Positions 20,219-28,568 are shown, counted from the stretch's first letter. The stretch is DNA of 57,069 bases from Myroides odoratus DSM 2801 (GCF_000243275.1 NZ_CM001437.1:1083006-1140074), one strand, 5' to 3'. Numbers and translations: made by a program. Notes: generated by a model from the sequence alone, not told the origin.

Positions 20219-21166
20219 GTGTTTCAGTAAACTTTGTTCCAATAACTGTACTACTTTTTCTTGTAATTCTATGGGTTCCATAATCGATGCATGATCAGCA
20301 AACATCAAAAACCAACGGGGAAATCCATTGTTGAAATCTTTCATTTTAAAATGCATTTCAACTTGTTCTCCTCGGTCAATTTCTTCCACAAATCCATAAT
20401 ATTTGCGTTCCCAAACCAAATAAGCAGCCATCTGCTTTGACACAAAAATACGAACTTCAAGATTGCGCTCTACATTGCGACTAGGTAAATACAATTCCAA
20501 ATCTCCATGTTCTAACGTGAATGTACCTTCAAGTAATTCGATAGACTGAATGCGATCCGATCGAAATTGACGATAGGATTTTCGCAAATGACAATACGCC
20601 ATGAAATACCAAAAGCTATTTTCGTGAAAGACACCAATTGGCTCCACAACGCGAACAGTAGCTTCTGTTTCCACTCCCGCCAAATAAGCAATACGCACTT
20701 GCTGCTTCAGCGATATGCTCTTAAACAAGGTAGATAAGGCCGAAGGCACTTTTTTATTGAAGACTGTTTTATTGGAACGCATAACAACCGCAGGCGCAAT
20801 ACCGGATACTTCTGCTTTTTGGGAGGAACGCAATACAGCTTTCATCTTAAACAATGCCGAGGTAAAATGCTCACTGAGCTCCTGATCCACATAAACCTGC
20901 ATAATTTTTTCTGCTGCAACAAAGCTCAACGCTTCTTCTCTCGTAAATAAGGTTGGAGGAATCTTATATCCATCAACAACAGCATACCCTACTCCTGGTT
21001 CACTATACAACGGAACTCCAGCTTGCTCCAATGATCGAATATCTCGATAAATTGTACGCAAACTCACCTCAAATCGATCTGCTAATTCTTGAGCCGTTAC
21101 AATCGGTTTGGATTGCAAATGGATAAATATACTGATGATGCGGTCAAATCTTTTTTTGATGTCCAT
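20210..21166 (-). CDS. YafY-type HTH/WYL-domain transcriptional regulator
   Basis: 318 residues. The N-terminal HTH_11 winged helix (about 1-60) contains ELADRFEVSLRTIYRDIRSLEQAGVP-like recognition residues, and a WYL domain (about 130-220) has the SFWYFMAYCHLRKSYRQFR segment, where the usual WYL triplet reads FWYF. A WCX-like C-terminal part follows. Such proteins sense ligands or nucleic acid and act as repressors or activators. Its long leader (about 150 bases from the candidate promoter at 21321) contains an octamer word repeat. No target is evident beyond the convergent DinB gene. Confidence 0.9.
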   Translation of the reverse strand: MDIKKRFDRIISIFIHLQSKPIVTAQELADRFEVSLRTIYRDIRSLEQAGVPLYSEPGVGYAVVDGYKIPPTLFTREEALSFVAAEKIMQVYVDQELSEHFTSALFKMKAVLRSSQKAEVSGIAPAVVMRSNKTVFNKKVPSALSTLFKSISLKQQVRIAYLAGVETEATVRVVEPIGVFHENSFWYFMAYCHLRKSYRQFRSDRIQSIELLEGTFTLEHGDLELYLPSRNVERNLEVRIFVSKQMAAYLVWERKYYGFVEEIDRGEQVEMHFKMKDFNNGFPRWFLMFADHASIMEPIELQEKVVQLLEQSLLKHKK

Positions 21167-21177
21167 TTTTTGGGGTT

Positions 21178-21275
21178 ATGAGTTGTGGGTTATAGGTTTT
21201 ATGACGATGAGGTGGTGAGAGCATAAGGTGATGAAAGCGCAAAATGGTGAGATCGTGAGGTGGTGAGATCGTGAT
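21178..21275. repeat. Low-complexity GA/GT-rich word repeat in the leader of the WYL regulator
   Basis: TGGTGAGATCGTGA occurs exactly at 21245-21258 and 21261-21274 (16-base period, words of about 8). Looser words (GATGAGG, TGGTGAGAG, TGATGAAAG) precede it. GGTTATAGGTT at the left also occurs in the repeat at 50775-50833 on the other strand. Confidence 0.6.
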
Positions 21276-21320
21276 AAAAATACGGCTTTAATTGACTAGT
21301 TCTTCAAAAAAGCAAAGGAA

Positions 21321-21328
21321 CAAAAATA
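21321..21328 (-). promoter_or_regulatory. Candidate -7 box for the WYL regulator
   Basis: TATTTTTG on the minus strand, immediately after the rplI terminator and about 155 bases before the regulator start. A second near-match (TATTTTTA) is at 21275-21282. Confidence 0.4.
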
Positions 21329-21362
21329 CAAAAAAGCCTCCCTGAAAAGGAAGGCTTTTTAT
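21328..21362 (-). terminator. Terminator of rpsF-rpsR-rplI
   Basis: AAAAAGCCTCCC (21331-21342) pairs with GGAAGGCTTTTT (21349-21360) with one mismatch; the A-run on the left gives the U-tract for the minus-strand transcript. Confidence 0.85.
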
Positions 21363-21403
21363 ATAAGTTATATTTACATTGAACTGAATACAGTTCAAGT
21401 GAA

Positions 21404-21847
21404 TTACTCTTGTTCAGCGATTACTTCGTAATCTACCTCAACAATTACGTCACGGTGTAAACGTACTGTTGCATTGTATTTACCTAAACGTTTGATAACA
21501 CCTGAAGCGATGAATTTTCTATCAATTTCTTGACCGTTTTTAGCAAATACTTCAGCTAAATCTTGGTTCGTTACTGAACCAAACAATTTCTCTCCACCAG
21601 CTTTAACAGCGATTTTGATTTCAATTGCTTTTAATGCTTCAGCAATAACTTTAGCATCAGCGATTAATTTAGCTTCTTTGTGCGCTCTTTGCTTTAAGTT
21701 TTCAGCTAATACTTTCTTTGCAGAAGGAGTAGCTAAAACTGCAAGTCCTTGAGGAATTAAATAGTTACGTCCGTATCCTGGTTTTACAGTTACTACGTCA
21801 TCTTTAAATCCTAATTTTTGAACGTCTTGTTTTAAGATAATTTCCAT
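21404..21847 (-). CDS. rplI: 50S ribosomal protein L9
   Basis: Large-subunit ribosomal protein, 147 residues, bound to 23S rRNA near the L1 stalk. N-terminal globular domain MEIILKQDVQKLGFKDDVV and GYGRNYLIPQGLA, the long connecting helix, then the C-terminal domain (KLFGSVTNQDLAE). It is the last gene of the S6-S18-L9 operon, 67 bases after rpsR. Confidence 0.98.
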   Translation of the reverse strand: MEIILKQDVQKLGFKDDVVTVKPGYGRNYLIPQGLAVLATPSAKKVLAENLKQRAHKEAKLIADAKVIAEALKAIEIKIAVKAGGEKLFGSVTNQDLAEVFAKNGQEIDRKFIASGVIKRLGKYNATVRLHRDVIVEVDYEVIAEQE

Positions 21848-21914
21848 GTTGATGTCCTTTTAATAAGAAGTTAGGTTTCTAAGTTGAAAACCAACAACTT
21901 GTTTTTGTATTATA

Positions 21915-22211
21915 TTATTTTAATAAATCCGCTACGTATGGCATTAAAGCTAAGTGACGAGCTCTTTTTACCGCTACAGAAACTTTTCTTTGGTATTTCA
22001 AAGAAGTTCCAGTTAAACGACGAGGTAAAATTTTACCTTGCTCGTTAACGAATTTTAATAAGAAATCAGCATCTTTATAATCGATGTATTTGATTCCTGA
22101 TTTTTTGAAACGACAATACTTTTTAGTTTTGTTTGTTTCTATGTTTAAAGGCGTTAGATATCTGATATCTCCGTCTTTTTTTCCTTTTGCAGATTGCTCA
22201 ATAGTTGACAT
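21915..22211 (-). CDS. rpsR: 30S ribosomal protein S18
   Basis: 98 residues; binds S6 and 16S rRNA in the platform. Core motifs [37 protein letters not shown] and [12 protein letters not shown]. It is longer than the roughly 75-residue E. coli protein because of an N-terminal extension, as usual in Bacteroidetes. It follows rpsF by 5 bases. Confidence 0.98.
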
Positions 22212-22216
22212 AATAA

Positions 22217-22558
22217 TTAAGCTTTTTTAGATTTTAATTTTTCTCTTCTTCTCTCAGCCCAAGATATAGCGTGTTTATCTAAAGCAACAGTTAAGAAACG
22301 CATAACTCTTTCGTCACGTCTGAATTCTGTTTCAAGGTTGATGATTACATCTCCAGCAACTTTGTACTCAAACAAGTGATAAAAACCACTTTTCTTGTGT
22401 TGGATTTCGTAAGCTAATTTTTTTAAGCCCCAATCCTCTTTAGCTACCATTTCAGCTCCTCTTGATGTAAGAAATTCTTCGAATTTCTGTACTGTTTCCT
22501 TTACCTGAGTTTCAGATAAAACGGGATTCAAGATGAAAACAGTTTCGTATTGATTCAT
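22217..22558 (-). CDS. rpsF: 30S ribosomal protein S6
   Basis: 113 residues; S18-binding platform protein with a ferredoxin-like fold. Motifs [36 protein letters not shown] and [14 protein letters not shown]. It is the first gene of the operon. The leader from the -7 box to the ATG is only about 35 bases, too short for the S6:S18-binding leader structure known in other bacteria, so that autoregulatory element appears absent here. Confidence 0.98.
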   Translation of the reverse strand: MNQYETVFILNPVLSETQVKETVQKFEEFLTSRGAEMVAKEDWGLKKLAYEIQHKKSGFYHLFEYKVAGDVIINLETEFRRDERVMRFLTVALDKHAISWAERRREKLKSKKA

Positions 22559-22592
22559 AAAATAAAAATTTATTTTGTTATAAAATTGAGTG

Positions 22593-22624
22593 CAAAAATA
22601 GTACTTTATATATCATCTACCAAA
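22593..22624 (-). promoter_or_regulatory. Promoter of rpsF-rpsR-rplI
   Basis: On the minus strand TTTG (22621-22624), a 20-base spacer and TATTTTTG (22593-22600): a full Bacteroidetes -33/-7 match, 34 bases before the rpsF start. Confidence 0.75.
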
Positions 22625-22643
22625 GTTTTTTTGCTTTTTCTTT

Positions 22644-22679
22644 TTTGTGCGATTTGTGAAGTTCGTGAGGTTTGTAAAA
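22644..22679. repeat. Four 9-base words in register (consensus TTTGTGANN)
   Basis: TTTGTGCGA, TTTGTGAAG, TTCGTGAGG and TTTGTAAAA follow each other without gaps, upstream of the rpsF promoter and downstream of the XRE gene. Confidence 0.5.
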
Positions 22680-22683
22680 TCAC

Positions 22684-22712
22684 ACAAACATCATAAAGAA
22701 CAAACATCATAA
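22684..22712. repeat. 13-bp direct repeat at the 3' end of the XRE regulator gene
   Basis: ACAAACATCATAA occurs at 22684-22696 and 22700-22712, separated by three bases; the second copy covers the stop codon of the gene ending at 22707, so the repeat may have arisen by slippage. Confidence 0.6.
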
Positions 22713-23243
22713 CTTCCTTCCTTTTATCCCTATATACAGCATGCCTCCATAATTAACAAATCCTAAAACAAAGACAAACACCATGATAGCTTCAAAGGCA
22801 TAGCCCTCACCCCCTAGTTTATTAAAAATAGCATATAAGCTCAAACCTCCAACCAATACCGTATAAGCGATCTGAATGAAAATTACATTTTTTCCAAGCG
22901 TATTAATCACATCATCATTCTTTTTATACATACTCCATCCGATTAATGGCCCAAGTATATTTCCAAGAGGAACGACAATTCCTGTTAGTACTAAAAAATA
23001 AATAGTTCGAACAGAAGCCATGGTTGAATCCTCAACTTGTCGTTCGCCAGACTGAAATAACTCCTCTACTTTCAATCCTAATACTTCACACAACAGCTGT
23101 AGTGAATTTCCTCGAGGAATTGTTTCTCCCTTTTCAATACGCTGGATTGTACGAATAGACAATCCCGATTGCATAGCCAATTCTTCTTGTGAGTACCCTC
23201 TAGTTATTCGAAGTTTCTTTATTTTTTCTCCTGTGTTTTTCAT
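22707..23243 (-). CDS. XRE-type HTH regulator fused to a membrane domain
   Basis: 178 residues. An N-terminal Cro/CI helix-turn-helix (about 4-62: EELAMQSGLSIRTIQRIEKG) is followed by a short linker and about three hydrophobic segments (about 78-105, 118-140, 150-172). The protein is probably a membrane-tethered DNA-binding regulator with the HTH in the cytoplasm. The ligand and target are unknown. It is a single gene with a 13-bp direct repeat at its stop codon. Confidence 0.85.
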   Translation of the reverse strand: MKNTGEKIKKLRITRGYSQEELAMQSGLSIRTIQRIEKGETIPRGNSLQLLCEVLGLKVEELFQSGERQVEDSTMASVRTIYFLVLTGIVVPLGNILGPLIGWSMYKKNDDVINTLGKNVIFIQIAYTVLVGGLSLYAIFNKLGGEGYAFEAIMVFVFVLGFVNYGGMLYIGIKGRKL

Positions 23244-23406
23244 GATACACTATCTTAAACGATTTTGATGTAAACCTACTCAACGATTATTTACTTTCAC
23301 CTGACATTTCTATGACATATTCCCGTCATCTCCCAATTTTAAAGGATAAATGAACGTATTCTATCAGTCAATAAAACTAAATCCACTGGAACACAAACTT
23401 TACAAC

Positions 23407-23970
23407 TTATTCTCGTTCTACTTTTTTACCTAACATCTTCTCTGCATAATCATACATTTCATCGATAGATAAAACTAAAAGCTCTGGATGTTGTTTCAGC
23501 CAAGTAGCATTTAAATCGATTAAATCCTCTTCAATATTGAAAAAAGTATCATCATTTAAAAGGTCACGGGTTGGATTAGTTCCAAAATAGTCGCTTTCAA
23601 TAAATGCTTCTAAAACCGTTTCATCCATATTTTCAAGCACTTCTAATCTCTTTTTCAATAAAGCCAAATGCTCTTTAGAACCCATTTTTTCTAATCCTTC
23701 AATAATCCAATCAATCAATTCTAAATCTGCTCCTGTATTATAAACAAATTGAGAAAAGTTTCCATTTTCATATTGAGACAAATAGTAGTCTACATAATAA
23801 CTTAAAAAAGCATCATGTGGAATTAGTTCATCCACGCGGTCTTCTTCTGGATCTTCTTCCTCTGCTTCTTCGCGGATTAGGTTAATAAAAGTAATATTAG
23901 AATAGATGATATCGTAATTATCTGGGCTTTGTGCTGCGTCTTGTGACACTACAATTTTCGGTTGACTCAT
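23407..23970 (-). CDS. Acidic DMP19/DUF4375-like protein
   Basis: 187 residues, strongly acidic (EEAEEEDPEEDRVDEL near the N-terminus), no signal peptide. The segment LSYYVDYYLSQYENGNFSQF resembles the DMP19-type domain that begins with a conserved Y..E...GxFxxF motif and is thought to mimic DNA or bind histone-like proteins in a few cases; function here is unknown. ATG 23970 follows an exact -7 box at 24003-24010. Confidence 0.72.
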   Translation of the reverse strand: MSQPKIVVSQDAAQSPDNYDIIYSNITFINLIREEAEEEDPEEDRVDELIPHDAFLSYYVDYYLSQYENGNFSQFVYNTGADLELIDWIIEGLEKMGSKEHLALLKKRLEVLENMDETVLEAFIESDYFGTNPTRDLLNDDTFFNIEEDLIDLNATWLKQHPELLVLSIDEMYDYAEKMLGKKVERE

Positions 23971-23995
23971 TTTCTTTTAAATTTAGTTCATTTTT

Positions 23996-24226
23996 ATGCA
24001 AACAAAAGTACGATTTAATGATGGCCTAAAAACAAGATTTCATTTAATTTTAAGTCGATTTGAAAAACACTTCTCCATTTATTACAATGAATACAACTTT
24101 CTCCTTTCATCAAAAATTCGTTTTACCTTCTTTCGCACGCAGCTTGAGAGTTTCTTAGTAAAAGAATATTTACAAGAAGCGGAAAGTCAAAACAAACTTG
24201 AACGATACGTAAAGAAAGACACCTGA
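23996..24226 (+). CDS. Possible small basic protein, 76 residues, doubtful
   Basis: An open frame divergent from the DMP19-like gene. The product is basic and mixed helical (LVKEYLQEAESQNKLERYVK at the end) with no recognised family. Its ATG lies just before, and its first codons overlap, the minus-strand -7 box of the neighbour (24003-24010), and no plus-strand promoter is evident. It ends 28 bases before the priA terminator. It may be chance; codon content of the second half looks more gene-like than the first. Confidence 0.3.
   Translation: MQTKVRFNDGLKTRFHLILSRFEKHFSIYYNEYNFLLSSKIRFTFFRTQLESFLVKEYLQEAESQNKLERYVKKDT
24003..24010 (-). promoter_or_regulatory. -7 promoter box of the DMP19-like gene
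   Basis: TACTTTTG on the minus strand, exact consensus, 33 bases before ATG 23970; a TTG lies 22 bases further upstream. Confidence 0.55.
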
Positions 24227-24253
24227 TCCTCCTTTAATTTCCAAATTAGAGGT

Positions 24254-24285
24254 AATAAAAAAAGAGAAGCAATGCCTCTCTTCTA
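24254..24285 (-). terminator. Terminator of priA
   Basis: On the minus strand GAGAGGC pairs with GCTTCTC (one G-U) around ATT and is followed by seven T; it starts about 12 bases after the priA stop. Confidence 0.75.
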
Positions 24286-24295
24286 TCTGATATCT

Positions 24296-26746
24296 TTAGT
24301 AAAAATCAACATTAGCCACCACGTGAACCGAACGATACGCCCCAATAGACTCAAAACTCTTTAAGATGCGTCTCACTTGTCCTTTGGTCTGGTTGAGCAT
24401 AACTTGTTGTGGGATTTTGATTAAAATCACGCGAATATACTGATTGCGAATGCGGTTAATTGCAGGTTCTTCTGGCCCTAAAACGGGAATCCCCAATTGT
24501 CCTTTGAGGTTGTTGTACAACCAAAACGACGATTCTTTGAGTTTTTCAAAATCGCGGTGTTTTAACGTTAAGCGAATCAAGCGGTAAAAAGGCGGATACT
24601 GAAAGTTATGACGTTCATACATCTGCTCCTTATACATGGATTTATAATCGTAATTCGTTACCTGTTGAATGATATTGTGATAGGGATTAAAGGTTTGAAT
24701 AACTACCCTTCCCTTTTTATCAAATCGCCCTGAGCGTCCTGCAATTTGCGTCATCATTTGAAAGGCGCGTTCATGTGCTCTAAAATCGGGATGATACAAG
24801 CTATTATCTGCATTCATTATCCCAACTAAGTTCACATTATCGAAATCAAAGCCTTTGGCCAACATTTGAGTACCCACCAAAATATCAATTTGACGATTCT
24901 CAAAAGATTCAATCAATTTCTCATAGGCATATTTTCCTCTTGTGGTATCTTGATCCATACGCGCAATACGCTTGTTTGGAAACAACTCTCTCAACTCCTC
25001 TTCTACTTGTTCAGTTCCAAATCCTTTCGTATTCAAATCCACGCTGTGGCAACGTCCACATTGTTTCGGCATCGGTAAGGTATAACCACAATAGTGGCAA
25101 CGCAATTCATTTCTGTATTTGTGATAGGTCAAGCTCACATCACAATGTGGGCATTCAGGGACTGCCCCACAGGTCATACACTCCACCACAGGTGAAAATC
25201 CCCTGCGGTTTTGGAAGAGAATTACTTGTTCCTCTAACGATAAAGCGTGATTTATTTCCTCAATCAATTGATCCGAGAAATGCCCTGTCATCTGTTTGCG
25301 TTTGTATTTTTCCTTGATATCCACTAAGACAATATCCGGAAGCAATACATTCGTATAACGTTTGGTCAATTCAACCAATCCGTATTTTTTTTGAGCGGCA
25401 TTATAATAACTTTCTAAACTCGGCGTGGCGGACCCCATCAACACTTTTGCTTTGTGCTGCATGGCCAATACCACAGCTGCATCACGTCCGTGATAGCGCG
25501 GCGCAGGATCATGTTGCTTGTAATTGGCATCATGCTCTTCATCAATCACCACCAAGCGCAAATCTTGAAACGGTAAGAAAACAGATAACCGCGTTCCAAT
25601 CACCACTTTTGCCTTTTCTGATTGTTGCAATACCTGATTCCATACTTCTAATCGCTCATTATGAGAATAACGCGAATGATACACCGCTACTTGATTGCCA
25701 AAATAAGCCGTTAAGCGCTGAACCAATTGCGCACTAATCCCCACTTCAGGCAAGAGAAATAACACTTGTCCTTCTTGGGATAAAAACTTTTCTATGAGTT
25801 TTATATATACTTCTGTCTTCCCTGAGGCCGTAACCCCATGCAGCAAGACCACTTCTTTTGCTGTAAATTGTTGCTCAATTTCCCAAAGTGCTTTACTTTG
25901 ATCATCCGTCAGCTGAATTACCTCTGAAGTCGCATCATTAAAAACAACGCGATCGTGATTGAGGTAATAGGATTCAAACACTCCTTTTTCAATCAAAGCA
26001 TTGATAATCGCCTGACTACTTTCACCTTCTTCAATCAGCTGTTTTACACTGATTGGATTTTTTTGGATGGCTTGTAATTGGAAATATTTTAAGATTAATT
26101 CACGCTGTTTAGCCGCTCGATTAACCAATTCCATCAGCTTGGTCAATCCATCTTCTTGCAGGTATTCTTCTGCTAAACGAACATAGCGAATTTGCTTGGG
26201 TTTGTATTTCTCCACCATTTCTTCTTGCAACAAAATGGCGCCTTTAGTCAGTAAGCTATTAATTACGGGAAATACTTTCTTGCGATCGAGAATTGCAATC
26301 ACCTCATCAAGTTTCAAAATAGATTGAATTTGCATCGCCTCGTATAACAAGTATTCCGCATCATCCAAATCGTCTACGGATAGTGTTACTTTATCATTCC
26401 ATTGAATAATCGTTTCACTTTCCAACAGCAAACGAGAAGGCATTGCACCTTTGTACACATCGCCAAGCGTACACATATAATACTCGGCTAACCACGTCCA
26501 AAATTTAATTTGTGCTGGAGTAACTACAGGTTCAATATCTATAATTTCATGAATATCTTTTGCTTCGTATACAGCAGGTTGTCGATGGTGTTTTTCCACC
26601 ACCAAGGCCGTATACACTTTATTGCGCCCAAAAGGTACAGCAACCCGCATTCCAACTTGAATAAAATCGAATTCGACTTCATTGATTCGGTAAGTGAATG
26701 TAGGATCTAAAGCTAAAGGCACAATGACCTCAACAAAATAATGCAT
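24296..26746 (-). CDS. priA: Primosomal replication helicase PriA
   Basis: 816-residue superfamily 2 helicase that reloads the replisome at stalled forks. It has an N-terminal 3'-DNA-binding domain (MHYFVEVIVPLALDPTFTY, RVAVPFGRNKVYTALV), Walker A GVTASGKTEVY, the DEEH Walker B box (VVIDEEHDANYKQHD) and the Cys-rich zinc-binding insert (CMTCGAVPECPHCD, LRCHYCGYT, CGRCHS). Helicase motifs V and VI follow (VGTQMLAKGFDF, QIAGRSGR). Normal length. Confidence 0.97.
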   Translation of the reverse strand: MHYFVEVIVPLALDPTFTYRINEVEFDFIQVGMRVAVPFGRNKVYTALVVEKHHRQPAVYEAKDIHEIIDIEPVVTPAQIKFWTWLAEYYMCTLGDVYKGAMPSRLLLESETIIQWNDKVTLSVDDLDDAEYLLYEAMQIQSILKLDEVIAILDRKKVFPVINSLLTKGAILLQEEMVEKYKPKQIRYVRLAEEYLQEDGLTKLMELVNRAAKQRELILKYFQLQAIQKNPISVKQLIEEGESSQAIINALIEKGVFESYYLNHDRVVFNDATSEVIQLTDDQSKALWEIEQQFTAKEVVLLHGVTASGKTEVYIKLIEKFLSQEGQVLFLLPEVGISAQLVQRLTAYFGNQVAVYHSRYSHNERLEVWNQVLQQSEKAKVVIGTRLSVFLPFQDLRLVVIDEEHDANYKQHDPAPRYHGRDAAVVLAMQHKAKVLMGSATPSLESYYNAAQKKYGLVELTKRYTNVLLPDIVLVDIKEKYKRKQMTGHFSDQLIEEINHALSLEEQVILFQNRRGFSPVVECMTCGAVPECPHCDVSLTYHKYRNELRCHYCGYTLPMPKQCGRCHSVDLNTKGFGTEQVEEELRELFPNKRIARMDQDTTRGKYAYEKLIESFENRQIDILVGTQMLAKGFDFDNVNLVGIMNADNSLYHPDFRAHERAFQMMTQIAGRSGRFDKKGRVVIQTFNPYHNIIQQVTNYDYKSMYKEQMYERHNFQYPPFYRLIRLTLKHRDFEKLKESSFWLYNNLKGQLGIPVLGPEEPAINRIRNQYIRVILIKIPQQVMLNQTKGQVRRILKSFESIGAYRSVHVVANVDFY

Positions 26747-26805
26747 GTTAGGATTGGTTAATCACTTCAAAGAAAGCCTTTGAATATAATAAATAGTAGA
26801 ATTTT

Positions 26806-27159
26806 TTAATTATGGGTTGTTTCAGAAACTATGTTTCCATTTTTATCAATATAAAACCACGATGAACTATCCCAATAATGGTATTCCCCTCGAGATCCTT
26901 CAACTTCTCTACTTCTACCTTCAAAAGTAGCTTTCGCTACGCCATTTTTAAAAGGAAATACAAAAGCAAATTGAGGCTTAATCACTACTTGTCCTTTGAC
27001 ATTCGCAAATCCCATTTTGCCCTCTTCATCAATAATGCGATACATTCCTTCCACTACAAAATCAGGTCCATTGTTATACAAATAAGGTTGATGAGTTGAT
27101 TTTGACGTCATGCAACTCACTCCTACAAGTAGTAAAAAACACACCAATACTCTATTCAT
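26806..27159 (-). CDS. Small WG-repeat-like lipoprotein
   Basis: 117 residues with lipobox VGVSC (Cys16). The segment MYRIIDEEGKMGFANVKGQV resembles one or two WG (KWG) repeat units, here MGFAN followed by VVIKPQFAFVFPF; a last unit reads WFYIDKNGNIV. It is likely a periplasmic or surface lipoprotein of unknown role. Single gene, with a -7 box 50 bases upstream. Confidence 0.75.
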   Translation of the reverse strand: MNRVLVCFLLLVGVSCMTSKSTHQPYLYNNGPDFVVEGMYRIIDEEGKMGFANVKGQVVIKPQFAFVFPFKNGVAKATFEGRSREVEGSRGEYHYWDSSSWFYIDKNGNIVSETTHN

Positions 27160-27209
27160 TTATACTCTTAATTATAATTAGTTTTCAATTAGATTTGATT
27201 TTTGAAATT

Positions 27210-27217
27210 CAAAAATA
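27210..27217 (-). promoter_or_regulatory. -7 promoter box of the WG-repeat lipoprotein gene
   Basis: TATTTTTG on the minus strand, exact consensus; no matching -33 at the usual spacing. Confidence 0.45.
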
Positions 27218-27517
27218 CGCGATTTATATCATATTTCCGCATGGATTTCGCAACATCCGATGTATGTAATAGTTTTAAATATTCGTTTTAATTGCACACA
27301 ACCAATGTTCTTCATTTAAAAAAATAGAATCCTTCTACCATTATGTTATGTTGTCAACTGTCTTACAACCTGTTGAAACACAAAGCTAATTCTCTCACAA
27401 TCCAACATATAACCTTTCAAAGGTACAAGAGGTTTATTTAATTCCATCTCAATTGAAGAGTAAAGTTATGTTAAATGAAATAGCTTCTTACAGGTAAAAA
27501 ATTATATTCTAAAATAA

Positions 27518-27550
27518 AACAAAAAAAGGCTACCTATAGTAAGATAACCC
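27518..27550 (-). terminator. Terminator of the first DUF2147 gene
   Basis: On the minus strand GGTTATCT pairs with AGGTAGCC (two G-U pairs) and is followed by TTTTTTTGTTTT. Because it relies on G-U pairs it is a good hairpin only in the minus-strand RNA. Confidence 0.7.
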
Positions 27551-27557
27551 TTGTATT

Positions 27558-27995
27558 TTAAGATGACTTTGCCCACGTTGTTGTTTTTCCTAAGAGATAA
27601 ATCTGGGCTGTTCCTGTCACTTCTATTTTACTATAACCAACAAGTTTTATGGAACAACTGTACTCTTTTCCTGTTTCTGGATCCAAAATAGTTCCTCCAC
27701 TGTACTTATTACGTTCCTCTTTTTTCATGTTTTTTATAATGGTTAACCCCTCATAGGTCCTAGCTACATCTCCTCCAGGGCACTTTTCACATTTTTTACC
27801 TTTATCATCAGGGTCTAAAATACTAACAATACGCCCTGTATAAACTCCTTGATTTTCTTTTATTTCAACAATTGCCTTGTCTTTTCCATTGCTATCTACA
27901 GCTTTCCATTTACCAACAATTGAATATTCTGTCTGGGCATTCATGTTTAACAATCCTCCCAATAAAAACAGCATTGCATACATTAATTTTTTCAT
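27558..27995 (-). CDS. DUF2147-family secreted protein (copy 1)
   Basis: 145 residues; signal peptide cleaved after LLNMNA, mature part begins QTEYSIVGKWK. DUF2147 hallmarks: GKWKAVDSNGKDKAIVEI, GRIVSILDPDDKGKKCEKC, LTIIKNM and GGTILDPETGKEYSCSIKL. A conserved Cys pair (CEKCPGG) could bind a metal or form a disulfide. Periplasmic or outer-membrane, function unknown. A paralogue is directly upstream and each gene has its own terminator. Confidence 0.9.
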   Translation of the reverse strand: MKKLMYAMLFLLGGLLNMNAQTEYSIVGKWKAVDSNGKDKAIVEIKENQGVYTGRIVSILDPDDKGKKCEKCPGGDVARTYEGLTIIKNMKKEERNKYSGGTILDPETGKEYSCSIKLVGYSKIEVTGTAQIYLLGKTTTWAKSS

Positions 27996-28103
27996 CCTAT
28001 TTCTCTTTTTCAGTATATGTTATACTAGGAAAGATACAAACTTTTTTTTTAGACACCAGCACAATTAACAAAACCAAAACACCTAACTCATTCAAATTCA
28101 AAC

Positions 28104-28135
28104 AAAAAAAGGCTATCTTACAGATAGCCTTTTCT
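28104..28135 (-). terminator. Terminator of the second DUF2147 gene
   Basis: GGCTATCT (28111-28118) and AGATAGCC (28122-28129) form a perfect stem; the A-run on the left gives the U-tract on the minus strand. Confidence 0.85.
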
Positions 28136-28142
28136 ATTTTAT

Positions 28143-28568
28143 TTACATTTTAGTCCATGTTTGTGTTCGTCCAATCAATGAAATTCCAACATATCCACGA
28201 ACTTCTAATTTTGTTTTTCCGTTCATTTTAATTGAACATTTATATTCTTTTCCAGACTGTGGATCAATAATTGTTCCCCCTGTATATTCTTCTCCTTTTT
28301 TCGTTAGGTTTTTGATAATCACCAATCCTTCAATTGGTTTTCCTTTATCATCCCCTGGGCATTTTTCACATTTAGAATCCTTTTTTGCAGGATTTAATAT
28401 TTCGATAACTTTCCCTTGGTATTTACCTCCTTTTTCTGATATCTCCACGATAGATTTCGCGTCTCCTGTTTGATCGTCAAACGTTTTCCATTTACCAATG
28501 ATCGATTGAGCATTCATCGTCATGAAACCACCCAATAAAAACACGAGTATAAACATTGTATTTCTCAT
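28143..28568 (-). CDS. DUF2147-family secreted protein (copy 2)
   Basis: 141 residues; signal peptide ends MTMNAQ, then SIIGKWKTFDDQTGDAKSIVEI. It aligns along its length with the neighbouring copy, including the Cys pair (KCEKCPGDD), EGLVIIKNL and GGTIIDPQSGKEYKCSIK. Tandem duplication is the simplest origin. A -7 box lies 34 bases upstream, so the two copies can be expressed independently. Confidence 0.9.
   Translation of the reverse strand: MRNTMFILVFLLGGFMTMNAQSIIGKWKTFDDQTGDAKSIVEISEKGGKYQGKVIEILNPAKKDSKCEKCPGDDKGKPIEGLVIIKNLTKKGEEYTGGTIIDPQSGKEYKCSIKMNGKTKLEVRGYVGISLIGRTQTWTKM

Larger units (their letters stand above)
27160..27557. other. 398-base intergenic region with a promoter and a terminator
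   Basis: Contains the minus-strand -7 box for the WG lipoprotein (27210-27217) at the left and the terminator of the first DUF2147 gene (27520-27550) at the right. The middle 300 bases show no open frame with family features and no RNA gene that I can recognise. Confidence 0.5.

Noticed and set aside
22559..22592. S6:S18-binding leader RNA before rpsF
   Set aside because: The leader between the -7 box and the ATG is only about 35 bases, too short for the known structure.
24866..25737. Plus-strand frames opposite priA
   Set aside because: Antisense shadows; they include runs created by the complement of the zinc-finger and helicase motifs.
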